Source: Nocardia panacis (GTDB lineage Bacteria > Actinomycetota > Actinomycetes > Mycobacteriales > Mycobacteriaceae). From it: 64,000 nucleotides of DNA. Position numbers and translations under genes: made by a program. The notes beneath the pieces are model-generated. The model made no database searches and was not told the origin of the DNA. It was given only the letters and a program-made list of their open reading frames with translations. Positions 16,982 to 24,806 of this stretch are shown here, piece by piece; positions within the stretch are counted from its first letter, which is position 1, and each line of letters starts with the position of its first letter. The DNA lies in NCBI RefSeq assembly GCF_003598715.1, contig NZ_QZFU01000006.1, forward strand, positions 248,001 to 312,000, given 5' to 3'.

Positions 16982-18475
16982 CTAGTTCACGCATTTCGGT
17001 CCGTTCTGGCCTGCGTCGATCGGTGGGGCGGGCGGTACGGGCACGGCGCCGGAGGTGGATGTGCCGGAGAAATCGAACATGCCGCCCGCGGCCGAGCCCG
17101 GCCCAGAATAGTCGCCCGCCAGGACGACGCTCACCGTGTCCGGTCCCAAACCGGCGTCGCCGACGACGGTGAGTCCACCGAGCGCCTTGGCCACGGTCTT
17201 GCCTTTCGGATTCGCCGTGTCGGCGACGAGCACCCGGCTGGCGGTCACGGCCGGGCCGGTGTAGTTGCCGACCTGACCGGTGTGGAATCCCTTGCCCGCC
17301 AATGCCTGTGCCACCTGTGCGGCGAGTCCGCCGACGGATCCGGCATTGCGGACGTCGACGGTGATCGTGGCCGGGTCCACCGCCGCGGCGGTCTCGGCGG
17401 ACCTGTCCCCCACCAGGGAGGCCACATACGATTTGATGGCTTTCGGATCGACCCGGACCACGGATTCGCCCGATGCGGTCTCACCGTTGAGATCGGTGAC
17501 CGGCACGGTCTCGAATCTCACTTTGCCGCCGGCCAGATCCTTGAGTTGCTGGAGGAAGGCGATGACATCCCAGTCGTCGTCGAGGACGATGGTGCGGCCG
17601 ACCGCGTCGCTGAGCTGTTTGAGCCGGACCGGGTTGGCGAGGGTCTTCCCGCTGAGCATCTGGTGCACCAGTTGAGCCATGTAGACCTGTTGGCGCACGA
17701 TCCGGTCCAGGTCGCCGCGCGGCAGGTCGTGGCGCTGACGCACGAAGCTCAACGCCTGCGGGCCATCCAGCCGCTGGGGGCCTGCGGGAAAGTCCGCGCC
17801 GGACATCCATTCGTCGACCCGATTGTTGAGGCAGACATCGACACCGCCGACGGCGTCGGTCAGCAGCACGAAACCGAGCAGACCGACCTCGGCGTAGTGG
17901 TCGACGGTGATCCCGGTCAGGTTGGCGACGGTCTTGACCAGCGCTTGCCGACCCGCGAGGGTGGCGCGCTTATCGGCCTCGGCCGGGTCGATGCCCTGTT
18001 TGACGAGTTCGAGGCGCTTGTTCTCCTTGGTCGCGCCGTAGGCCGAGTTGATCTTGCCCATCCCCAGACCCGGAATGTCGACGTAGGAGTCGCGCGGGAT
18101 GGAGATGGCCGTGGCCGAGCGCCCGTCATTGGGCACGCGGATGAGCACGATGGTGTCGGTATTGGTGCCGACCTCGTCGCCTGCGTGCAACATGGCGCGC
18201 TCGGCCAGGGTGAGCGGGTTGCCGTGGGCGTCGGTGCGGCTGTCCACGCCGACGAGCAGGATGTCGACCGCGCCGTCACCGCCGCCGCCGAGGCCGAGGT
18301 TGCCGATGCGTTCGATTCCGGAGATGAGGCTGTCGACGCCGTACCAGGAGGCCCCGGTGAGCAGCAGGACGAGCGCGGCGGCGACCGCGAGCGCGGTCTG
18401 CCTGCGACTCAGCCGGGGGCGGGCGCCGCCCGCAGGCGCGGACAGCGCCGAATATCTGCTGCGCTGCGGAACCAC
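16982..18475 (-). CDS. LytR-CpsA-Psr (LCP) family glycopolymer ligase
   Basis: 497 residues. A short cytoplasmic N-terminus, one TM helix at about 26-46, and an extracytoplasmic LCP domain: DILLVGVDSRTD, TDTIVLIRVPNDG, AISIPRDSYVDIPG, the KINSAYG motif, and RQRHDLPRGDLDRIVRQQ with its catalytic arginines. A C-terminal LytR_C domain spans about 385-465. LCP proteins transfer undecaprenyl/decaprenyl-linked polymers to peptidoglycan; the mycobacterial homologue of this locus attaches arabinogalactan. The GTG at 18475 gives nearly the length of Rv3267, and longer starts would run into rmlD. Divergent from rmlD and wbbL, which make the linker sugar. Confidence 0.9.
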   Translation of the reverse strand: MVPQRSRYSALSAPAGGARPRLSRRQTALAVAAALVLLLTGASWYGVDSLISGIERIGNLGLGGGGDGAVDILLVGVDSRTDAHGNPLTLAERAMLHAGDEVGTNTDTIVLIRVPNDGRSATAISIPRDSYVDIPGLGMGKINSAYGATKENKRLELVKQGIDPAEADKRATLAGRQALVKTVANLTGITVDHYAEVGLLGFVLLTDAVGGVDVCLNNRVDEWMSGADFPAGPQRLDGPQALSFVRQRHDLPRGDLDRIVRQQVYMAQLVHQMLSGKTLANPVRLKQLSDAVGRTIVLDDDWDVIAFLQQLKDLAGGKVRFETVPVTDLNGETASGESVVRVDPKAIKSYVASLVGDRSAETAAAVDPATITVDVRNAGSVGGLAAQVAQALAGKGFHTGQVGNYTGPAVTASRVLVADTANPKGKTVAKALGGLTVVGDAGLGPDTVSVVLAGDYSGPGSAAGGMFDFSGTSTSGAVPVPPAPPIDAGQNGPKCVN

Positions 18476-18638
18476 CCCGTATCCTCTCGACGAACTCCGC
18501 CGGAACCAACGAACATCGCCCTCGCGCGTCCGACGAACCGCCGCTCGGTGACCCCCGTCTACCGGTTCTCCCAGGCTAGCCAACGCGACCCCGCCCGGAC
18601 CTGAACCGCAGGTGCCACGGCGTGCCAGACTGGCGGCC

Positions 18639-19508
18639 GTGATCGAGAAGACCTCCCCGGCCCGCCTCGTCGTCACTGGCGCGGGCGGCCAAGTCGGCCA
18701 GGAATTGCTGCGCCGCGCCGAGACCGCTGCCCTGCCCGAGCCGGTGGCCTTGCACCGCGCCGAACTCGATATCACCGATCCCGCTGCCGTGCACGCCGTC
18801 CTGAAGCCGGGCGACACGGTGCTCAATTGCGCCGCGTTCACCGCCGTGGATCGGGCCGAATCCGATCCGGAGTCCGCGTTCGCGGTCAATGCGACCGGTG
18901 CGGCCGTGCTGGCCGCCGCGTGTGCGCGGGTGGGCGCGCGGCTCATCCATCTCTCCACCGACTACGTCTTTCCCGGCACCAGCGACCGCCCGTATGAACC
19001 CGATGACCCGACCGGTCCGGCCACCGTGTACGGCCGATCCAAGCTGGAGGGCGAGCGGGCGGTGCTCGACCTCGCCCCCGACGCCACCGTGGTCCGCACG
19101 TCCTGGGTGTATGCCTGGTCGGGCTCCGGATTCGTGGACACCATGCTGCGGTTGGAACGCGAACGCGACACCCTGCGGGTGGTCAACGACCAACTCGGCT
19201 CGCCCACCTACGCCGCCGATCTGGCGGCCGCCCTGCTCGAGCTCGCGGCCCGTCCTGCGGGACCACGCGTCCTGCACGCCACCAACGCGGGCGAGACCAC
19301 CTGGTACGACCTGGCCCGCACCATCTTCGCGGAGGTCGGCGCGGATCCGGCGCGGGTGCTGCCCTGCGATTCGGCGGCCTATCCGAGTCCGGCGCGGCGG
19401 CCCGCCTACTCGGTGCTGTCCGGTCGCTGCTGGCGCGCGGCCGGGCTGACGCCGCTGCGGCCCTGGCGGGAGGCACTGCGCGCGGCATTGGCCCGCCGAT
19501 CCCACTAA
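18639..19508 (+). CDS. rmlD: dTDP-4-dehydrorhamnose reductase RmlD
   Basis: 289 residues. Extended SDR fold with GAGGQVGQ near the start, the STDYVF segment, and YGRSKLEGE containing the catalytic Tyr and Lys. The RmlD family SGSG...G motif region and QLGSPTY block are also present. Reduces dTDP-4-keto-rhamnose to dTDP-L-rhamnose, the donor for WbbL, encoded 11 bp downstream. The GTG at 18639 is preferred to the GTG at 18612, which would add an Arg-rich tail; a weak CAGACT hexamer ends 7 nt upstream of it. Confidence 0.9.
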   Translation: MIEKTSPARLVVTGAGGQVGQELLRRAETAALPEPVALHRAELDITDPAAVHAVLKPGDTVLNCAAFTAVDRAESDPESAFAVNATGAAVLAAACARVGARLIHLSTDYVFPGTSDRPYEPDDPTGPATVYGRSKLEGERAVLDLAPDATVVRTSWVYAWSGSGFVDTMLRLERERDTLRVVNDQLGSPTYAADLAAALLELAARPAGPRVLHATNAGETTWYDLARTIFAEVGADPARVLPCDSAAYPSPARRPAYSVLSGRCWRAAGLTPLRPWREALRAALARRSH

Positions 19509-19511
19509 GCT
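19506..19511 (+). promoter_or_regulatory. Candidate -10 hexamer TAAGCT upstream of wbbL
   Basis: TAAGCT overlaps the rmlD stop region and ends 8 nt before the wbbL GTG at 19520. It could give wbbL its own leaderless message in addition to read-through from rmlD. Confidence 0.3.
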
Positions 19512-19519
19512 AGCCGGTC

Positions 19520-20407
19520 GTGAACCCCGATTCCGCGGCCGACGGTGGCCTGGTCGTCGTGACCGTGACCTACTCCCCAGGTGAGCACCTGGACCACTTC
19601 CTCACCTCCCTCGTCGCGGCTACCGATGAGAAGCCGCAGGTGATCCTGGCCGACAATGGCTCGGTCGACGGCGCGCCGGAAGCCGCAGCCGAGGCCAACT
19701 CCCATGTGCGGTTGCTGCGCACCGGCGGCAATATCGGCTATGGCGGTGCGATCAATCGCGCGGTCGCCGAGATCGATCCCGAGGTGGAGTTCGTCGTCAT
19801 CGCCAATCCGGATATCCGCTGGGCGGAGGGTTCGATCGATAAGCTGGTCGCCGCCGCCAGGCGCTGGCCGAGGGCGGGCGCACTCGGCCCGATGGTGCGC
19901 GAGCCGGATGGCAGCGTCTACCCTTCGGCCCGCTCGGTGCCCGGTCTGCTCGACGGCGCGGGCCACGCCCTGCTCGGCACCGTCTGGCCGGGCAATCCGT
20001 GGACGCTGCGCTACCGCCAGGACAACGAGCGGATCGCCGAGCGCGCGGTCGGCTGGTTGTCGGGTTCGTGTCTGTTGGTGCGCCGCAGCGCCTTCGATGC
20101 CATCGACGGTTTCGATTCGCGCTACTTCATGTACATGGAGGATGTGGATTTCGGCGACCGGATGGGCCGGGCGGGCTGGCACAACGTCTTCGTGCCCGAT
20201 GCCGAGGTGACCCACGCGCGCGGTCACGCGGCCTCCCGCAATCCGGAGGTTATGCTGCCCGCGCATCATGCCAGCGCGTACCGTTTCCAGGCAGATAGGC
20301 ATCCGCATTGGTGGCAGGCACCGCTGCGGCTGGCACTGCGCATCGGTCTGGCCCTGCGCGCACGCATCGCCGTTCGATCCGCCCTGCGGGAGCAGGCGCG
20401 AGGGTAG
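19520..20407 (+). CDS. wbbL: Rhamnosyltransferase WbbL (arabinogalactan linker), GT2 family
   Basis: 295 residues. GT-A fold: VVVTVTYSPGEHLDHFL, LADNGSVDG, GGNIGYGGAINRA, the NPDI motif that replaces DXD, and MEDVDFGDRMGRAGW as catalytic acceptor region. Matches mycobacterial WbbL1, which transfers L-rhamnose from dTDP-rhamnose to decaprenyl-PP-GlcNAc on the inner face of the membrane, making the arabinogalactan linkage unit. No TM segment. Preceded by rmlD and followed by manC, the conserved order in mycobacteria. GTG start. Confidence 0.9.
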   Translation: MNPDSAADGGLVVVTVTYSPGEHLDHFLTSLVAATDEKPQVILADNGSVDGAPEAAAEANSHVRLLRTGGNIGYGGAINRAVAEIDPEVEFVVIANPDIRWAEGSIDKLVAAARRWPRAGALGPMVREPDGSVYPSARSVPGLLDGAGHALLGTVWPGNPWTLRYRQDNERIAERAVGWLSGSCLLVRRSAFDAIDGFDSRYFMYMEDVDFGDRMGRAGWHNVFVPDAEVTHARGHAASRNPEVMLPAHHASAYRFQADRHPHWWQAPLRLALRIGLALRARIAVRSALREQARG

Positions 20408-20412
20408 ACGGC

Positions 20413-20465
20413 AACCGCGCCCCGCTGGGGCGGCGGTTTCGGTGAGGACGCACGATCGCGCGTCC
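20413..20465 (+). promoter_or_regulatory. Two hairpins in the wbbL-manC spacer
   Basis: First, an imperfect hairpin AACCGC(G)CCCC-GCT-GGGG(C)GGCGGTT at 20413-20438, about 11 bp with one bulge. Second, GGACGC-N8-GCGTCC near 20446-20465. They lie in the 89-bp gap before manC and could attenuate or separate its expression. No known RNA family is recognised. Confidence 0.35.
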
Positions 20466-20496
20466 ATGGACAACTCCACCTGAACAGGGGATCCCT

Positions 20497-21576
20497 ATGG
20501 CAGGAAACGCAGGCACCGACGCGGTCATTCTGGTCGGCGGCCAGGGCACGCGGCTGCGACCGTTGACGCTCTCGGCGCCCAAGCCGATGCTGCCCACGGC
20601 TGGGCTGCCGTTCCTGACCCATCTGCTGGCCCGTATCGCCGCGGCGGGCATCAGCCACGTGGTGCTCGGCACCTCCTACAAGGCCGAGATCTTCGCGGAG
20701 CATTTCGGCGACGGCGCCGAGTTGGGGCTGGAGTTGGAGTACGTCACCGAGACCACCCCGATGGGGACCGGCGGCGGTATTCGCAATGTGCTGCCCCGAC
20801 TGCGCGCGGACAATGTGCTGGTCTTCAATGGCGATGTGCTCGGCGGCACCGATCTGGGCGCGGTGTTGCAGACGCATGCCGACACCGCCGCCGATGTCAC
20901 GCTGCACCTGGTCCGGGTGAGCGATCCGCGCGCCTACGGCTGTGTGCCGACCGATGCGAACGGTCGCGTCACGGCCTTCCTCGAGAAAACCCCGGATCCG
21001 CCGACCGATCAGATCAACGCGGGCTGCTATGTCTTCCGCCGCGAGTACATCGAGAAGATCCCGGCGGGCCGCCCGGTTTCGGTGGAGCACGAGGTGTTTC
21101 CGGCGCTGCTCACCGAGGGCGCGCGGGTGCAGGGCCATGTGGATACGGCCTATTGGCGGGATATGGGCACGCCGGAGGATTTCGTGCGCGGTTCGGCGGA
21201 TCTGGTGCGCGGGATCGCGCCCTCGCCCGCGCTGCAGGGTCAGCGGGGCGAATCGCTGGTGCATCCGGGGGCGGGGATCGCGCCGGGCGCGCTGCTCATC
21301 GGCGGCACCTGTGTGGGGCGCGGGGCCGAGGTCGGCGCGGGCGCGCGCCTGGACAGCACCGTCGTCTTCGATGGCGCGCATATCGAGGCCGGTGCGGTGG
21401 TGGAGCGTTCGATCATCGGATTCGGGGCCAGGATCGGGCCGCGGGCGCTGGTGCGCGACGCGGTGATCGGTGACGGCGCGCAGATCGGCGCACGCTGCGA
21501 ATTGCTGCGCGGGGCGCGGATCTGGCCGGGAGTGGATATTCCCGATGGCGGTATCCGCTTCTCCACCGACGTGTGA
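20497..21576 (+). CDS. manC: Mannose-1-phosphate guanylyltransferase ManC
   Basis: 359 residues. N-terminal nucleotidyltransferase with GGQGTRLRPLTLSAPKPMLP, the VFNGDVLGG metal site and VEHEVFPALL. From about residue 250 it carries left-handed beta-helix hexapeptides (IGGTCVGRGAEVGAGARL and similar). This two-domain layout fits the GDP-mannose pyrophosphorylase of mycobacteria (Rv3264c); a glucose-1-P thymidylyltransferase would be shorter, without the long beta-helix. Makes GDP-mannose from the ManB product. Start ATG with AGGGGA upstream. Followed by a strong bidirectional terminator. Confidence 0.88.
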   Translation: MAGNAGTDAVILVGGQGTRLRPLTLSAPKPMLPTAGLPFLTHLLARIAAAGISHVVLGTSYKAEIFAEHFGDGAELGLELEYVTETTPMGTGGGIRNVLPRLRADNVLVFNGDVLGGTDLGAVLQTHADTAADVTLHLVRVSDPRAYGCVPTDANGRVTAFLEKTPDPPTDQINAGCYVFRREYIEKIPAGRPVSVEHEVFPALLTEGARVQGHVDTAYWRDMGTPEDFVRGSADLVRGIAPSPALQGQRGESLVHPGAGIAPGALLIGGTCVGRGAEVGAGARLDSTVVFDGAHIEAGAVVERSIIGFGARIGPRALVRDAVIGDGAQIGARCELLRGARIWPGVDIPDGGIRFSTDV

Positions 21577-21592
21577 AGCGGCCGGTATCAAC

Positions 21593-21630
21593 ACGATTCG
21601 AGTCCCCGCCGTGGCGGGGACTCGAATCGT
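21593..21630. terminator. Strong bidirectional terminator between manC and the carboxylesterase gene
   Basis: A perfect 38-bp palindrome with centre at 21611/21612. The 5' arm starts ACGATTCGAGTCCCCGC and the 3' arm is its exact complement, giving a stem of about 17 bp with a 4-nt loop. It lies between convergent genes, 17 bp after the manC stop and 19 bp before the opposing stop. Confidence 0.8.
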
Positions 21631-21648
21631 CTTGCCGGGAACTCGAAC

Positions 21649-23223
21649 TCAGCTGAAGCCTACCGCTCGCTCGCCCCACGCGATGTGCATTTCGTGATCC
21701 GGATCGTCGACGATTCGGTCGACGGTATCGATGAGCAGGGTGCTGCGCGTCTCGACGCGGTAGGGCGGCCAATGTTTCGAGCCGTCGAGGGCGGCGGGCA
21801 CGCCGTGGGCGGCGAAGGCCAGCCAGCGCCGCATCATGCGCCCGGAGATCTCGGTCGCCGGTTTGCGGCCGCCGAGCCAGAAGGTGGGGTCGTGGTTGAG
21901 CGTGCCGAAGTTGCCGAATACGTAAGGTAATTCGGTCGCGTGCCCGGCCCCGACCAGTGCGGCGCGCAGCATCGGCGTCGCGTGATCGAAGCGGTACATC
22001 CAGGTGGGCGAGTGCTGCGCGTGCGCGTCGGCCACCCAGATCGCGGGCATCCGGAAGGCCGCGTCGGTCGACATGGCCAGCGCGCCACGGGTTTTCGCGA
22101 GATCCGGATAGGCGGAGCTGATCTCGGCGATCCGTTCGGGCGGCAGGTCGGGATGGTTGGCCTGGATATCGCGCAGCATCATGGTCACCGCCTCCGGGGT
22201 CACCGGCATGATCGGCGAGCGGAGCAGCCGGAACAGCGAGGCCTCGTCCCGGTTGGTGCCGATGATCAGCGGGACCCGGTGCGAGCGACCATTCTGGAAG
22301 CGCTCGATCGGGTAGGTGGGCACCAGGTCGCCGTCGACCACCGGAGCGGCGGCCAGGCGACCCGGCTCGCGCGCGGGGATCTCGTCGAGCAGGATGCCCG
22401 CCGCGCCGACGATTCGGTCGATGGGGCAGGTGAGTAGGTCCTCGGCCCGCTGCGCGGGCAACTCCATCAGCTCCAGGAAGCGCTGCGCCACGCCTGCGGC
22501 CCGCTCTGGTCCGAAAACCGTGGTGGCGGGCGGGCTTTGCGCGATGGCCCGGTGAAAGAGCCCGGCGGCGTGCGGTGAGGTGAGCAGGGTGGTGACGCAG
22601 CCGCCGCCCGAGGATTCGCCGAACAGGGTGACATTGCCGGGGTCGCCACCGAACGCGGCGATATTGTCGCGCACCCAGGACAGTGCGGCGATTTGATCGC
22701 GCAGGCCCAGATTGGGGGTGAAGTCCGCGCCCAGGGAGGACAGATCGAGGAAGCCGAGCGCGCCGAGTCGATAGTTGACCGTGACCACCACGACCTCGCC
22801 CGCCTCGGCCAGCGCGCGCCCGTCGTAGATGCCCTGCGCGGCGGTGCCCAGGCAGTAGGCCCCGCCGTGCAGCCACACCAGCACCGGGCGTGGTTCGCCG
22901 TCGGCGGGCGCTTCGGGTGACCAGATATTGAGCCACAGGCAGTCCTCGCCCATGCGCAGCGCCGAATCGAGCGGCACCATCGCGCCCATGGTCTGCGGGG
23001 CGATCTGCCCGAATTCGAGGCAGTCGCGAATGCCATCCCATTCGGCGGGCGGCTCCGGCGGACGGAACCGCAGTGGTCCGGCGGGCGGGGCGGCGTAGGG
23101 GATGCTGCGCCAGACGGCGACCTTTCCCTCCCATGCGCCGCGGACCCTGCCGTATTTGGTGCGAACGACCGGCGCGACCGCGCGCGCCTCCCAACCCGGA
23201 TCGATCTCGACCTGCGCACTCAT
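21649..23223 (-). CDS. Type B carboxylesterase / lipase
   Basis: 524 residues, alpha/beta hydrolase. Oxyanion motif WLHGGAY near 118-123, nucleophile elbow GESSGGG with Ser204, an acidic residue in the GTNRDEAS region, and catalytic His probably in FGNFGTLNHD. No signal peptide, so cytoplasmic. The first block VRTKYGRVRGAWEGKVAVWRS-type entry and the SIPYAAPP segment are typical of para-nitrobenzyl esterase-like enzymes. Substrate unknown. Both sides are flanked by non-coding DNA, suggesting single-gene transcription. Confidence 0.9.
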   Translation of the reverse strand: MSAQVEIDPGWEARAVAPVVRTKYGRVRGAWEGKVAVWRSIPYAAPPAGPLRFRPPEPPAEWDGIRDCLEFGQIAPQTMGAMVPLDSALRMGEDCLWLNIWSPEAPADGEPRPVLVWLHGGAYCLGTAAQGIYDGRALAEAGEVVVVTVNYRLGALGFLDLSSLGADFTPNLGLRDQIAALSWVRDNIAAFGGDPGNVTLFGESSGGGCVTTLLTSPHAAGLFHRAIAQSPPATTVFGPERAAGVAQRFLELMELPAQRAEDLLTCPIDRIVGAAGILLDEIPAREPGRLAAAPVVDGDLVPTYPIERFQNGRSHRVPLIIGTNRDEASLFRLLRSPIMPVTPEAVTMMLRDIQANHPDLPPERIAEISSAYPDLAKTRGALAMSTDAAFRMPAIWVADAHAQHSPTWMYRFDHATPMLRAALVGAGHATELPYVFGNFGTLNHDPTFWLGGRKPATEISGRMMRRWLAFAAHGVPAALDGSKHWPPYRVETRSTLLIDTVDRIVDDPDHEMHIAWGERAVGFS

Positions 23224-23448
23224 TACCGCAACCCTCCTACCGGAGATCGTCCGTTGGCTGCAGATTAGCTAGTTCGGGCTGAGGCCACCGGCGATCCGTG
23301 CTTCGAGGGTACGTCGGGCCGTGCCGACCGGTCAGCTCGACCGACCGAATTGATCATGACCGGTGACGCTGAGCGGATGCCGGATCCGGGGCCGTCGGTC
23401 CGGAATTCCGGGTGAGAGCAGGGGGTCGTCGCGGGTGATTCCCAGTGG

Positions 23449-23742
23449 TCAATCGTCCGATTGGGCGGCGCCCGCGCGCTCGGAGTGGCCGAGATCACGC
23501 CCCGGCGCGACCAGATCCCGCACCCGCCGCTTGAGCAGCGCGATATCGGGAAAGCCGCCGTCCGCCTTGCGTTCCCACACCTGGGCGCCGTCGACGGTGA
23601 TCCGGAACACCCCGCCGGTGCCGGGAAGCAGCGCGACCTCGCCGAGGTCGGTGCCGAAGGTGCTCAGCAACTCCTGCGCCATCCAGCTCGCGCGCAGCAG
23701 CCACCGGCACTGGGTGCAGTATTCGATCGCGACGCGGGACAC
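23449..23742 (-). CDS. SelT/SelW/SelH-like thioredoxin-fold protein (Rdx family)
   Basis: 97 residues from the GTG at 23742. A beta-strand VAIEYC is followed at once by the redox pair C9-T-Q-C12, then RASWMAQELLSTFG and GTGGVFRITVDGAQVWERK, then FPDIALLKRRVRDL. This is the bacterial selenoprotein W-like fold with Cys in place of selenocysteine. The start is 11 bp after the ychJ-like stop, so the two genes probably share an mRNA. The last ten residues are a hydrophilic extension. Probable small redox or folding role; partner unknown. Confidence 0.8.
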   Translation of the reverse strand: MSRVAIEYCTQCRWLLRASWMAQELLSTFGTDLGEVALLPGTGGVFRITVDGAQVWERKADGGFPDIALLKRRVRDLVAPGRDLGHSERAGAAQSDD

Positions 23743-23753
23743 GGCGGTCAACG

Positions 23754-24143
23754 CTACCCGCCCAGCTTTCCATCGAGGTAGACCCACGCACCGCTCTCTT
23801 TGCCGAAGCTGCTGGTCTCGTGCAGCGTGTCGCGGCCGCTTGCCGTCCGGTAGTGGGCGCGGAACTCGACAATGCCGGTGTCGTCGAAGGGGCCGCCGCG
23901 CTCGGTGCGCACGATCTCCAGGAACAGCCAGCGCAACTCGGGATCGAAATCGACCTCGGCGGGTCTGGTGCTCGAATGCCAGGTGCGGCGCAGGTATTCG
24001 GCGTCAAGCACGGCGAAAGCCGTGTAGCGCGACCGCATCAGCGCCTCGGCGGTGGGCGCGGACCGTGCACCCGACAGCAGCGGTCCGCAGCAGTCCGCGA
24101 ATTTCTCACCGCGTCCGCACGGACATGGCCGATCGACATTCAC
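23754..24143 (-). CDS. YchJ-like protein with SEC-C zinc motif (UPF0225)
   Basis: 129 residues from the GTG at 24143. Opens with the C-P-C-G-x9-C-C SEC-C motif (cysteines 7, 9, 18 and 19) that binds zinc, then the YchJ hallmark APTAEALMRSRYTAFAV and a cystatin-like middle with RRTWHSSTRP, and ends AWVYLDGKLGG. Upstream in-frame starts exist (to 24269) but precede the conserved first residue. Function unknown; SEC-C motifs often mediate protein or ribosome contacts. Same operon as the SelW-like gene. Confidence 0.8.
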   Translation of the reverse strand: MNVDRPCPCGRGEKFADCCGPLLSGARSAPTAEALMRSRYTAFAVLDAEYLRRTWHSSTRPAEVDFDPELRWLFLEIVRTERGGPFDDTGIVEFRAHYRTASGRDTLHETSSFGKESGAWVYLDGKLGG

Positions 24144-24259
24144 CAGGCACCGACTCCTTCCCGCGGCCGATCCCGGCCGCCCTTCGCATCGAATCACATA
24201 GCGGGTCTCGTCCCGTCGAACCCCAACGATTCGGTGCCCCAACCGACAAGGAGCCAAAT

Positions 24260-24355
24260 ATGCAGGCACTCAATGTCCTCGCCTCCGGCTCGGCCATCGC
24301 GGCGAACAGTATCTACCTGCTCACCAGCATCATCTCGCTACTGGGTCTGCTCTGA
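24260..24355 (+). CDS. 31-residue hydrophobic small protein
   Basis: ATG at 24260 is preceded by AAGGAG (24249-24254 in AAGGAGCCAAAT) at ideal spacing, one of the best ribosome sites in the window. The product MQALNVLASGSAIAANSIYL plus TSIISLLGLL is hydrophobic, with one likely membrane helix from about residue 15. It is too short for standard gene callers. The 3' end overlaps, antisense, the last 26 bp of the 158-residue ORF. Nothing similar is known to me. Could be a membrane peptide, a toxin-like peptide or a leader; no function is assigned. Confidence 0.5.
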   Translation: MQALNVLASGSAIAANSIYLLTSIISLLGLL

Positions 24356-24806
24356 GGGCGTCCAGATCCCCTGCCAGACGGGCGGTCTGCTCGCGCCAGC
24401 GGCGCAATTCGGTGACGCTGGGGGCCAATTCGTAATCGTGATGGTGGGCGGCGCGGGACAGGGCCGACCATATGGTGGCCACCTGCGCGGCGGTCTGTCG
24501 CCCGGCGAAGAAGCGCAGCGCCAACAATTGCGCCCGCATGGGGCAGCGCACCAACTCCGGCGCGACCCGCAACCACAGCTCGTCCACGGATTGCTCCAGC
24601 GCCAACCGCAGAATCCAGGCGGTGGCACGCGACCACAGGCCGCCCGCATCGCTCACCGAACCATCGAGCAGACCGTCGGCCGCGCTGAACCGCTCCTGCA
24701 CCGAGGGGCGGTCGGCCAGGTCGCGCTCGAGTTCGCGGCGGGCCGAGAATCGTTGCGCCCGGCCCTTTTTCGGCCTCCTGCCGGAGCCGCGTCGCTCCCC
24801 GGCCAT
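24330..24806 (-). CDS. Uncharacterised 158-residue partner of the zinc-hook ATPase
   Basis: ATG at 24806 overlaps the ATPase stop (ATGA), so the two are co-translated. The protein has a very basic N-terminus (GERRGSGRRPKKGRAQRF), then a mostly helical body: RRELERDLADRPSVQERF, LWSRATAWILRLALEQSVDELW, MRAQLLALRFFAGRQTAAQV. No catalytic motif or membrane segment is seen. The basic start could touch nucleic acid. It is probably a regulatory or adaptor subunit of the ATPase; the family is not recognised. Confidence 0.65.
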   Translation of the reverse strand: MAGERRGSGRRPKKGRAQRFSARRELERDLADRPSVQERFSAADGLLDGSVSDAGGLWSRATAWILRLALEQSVDELWLRVAPELVRCPMRAQLLALRFFAGRQTAAQVATIWSALSRAAHHHDYELAPSVTELRRWREQTARLAGDLDALRADPVAR

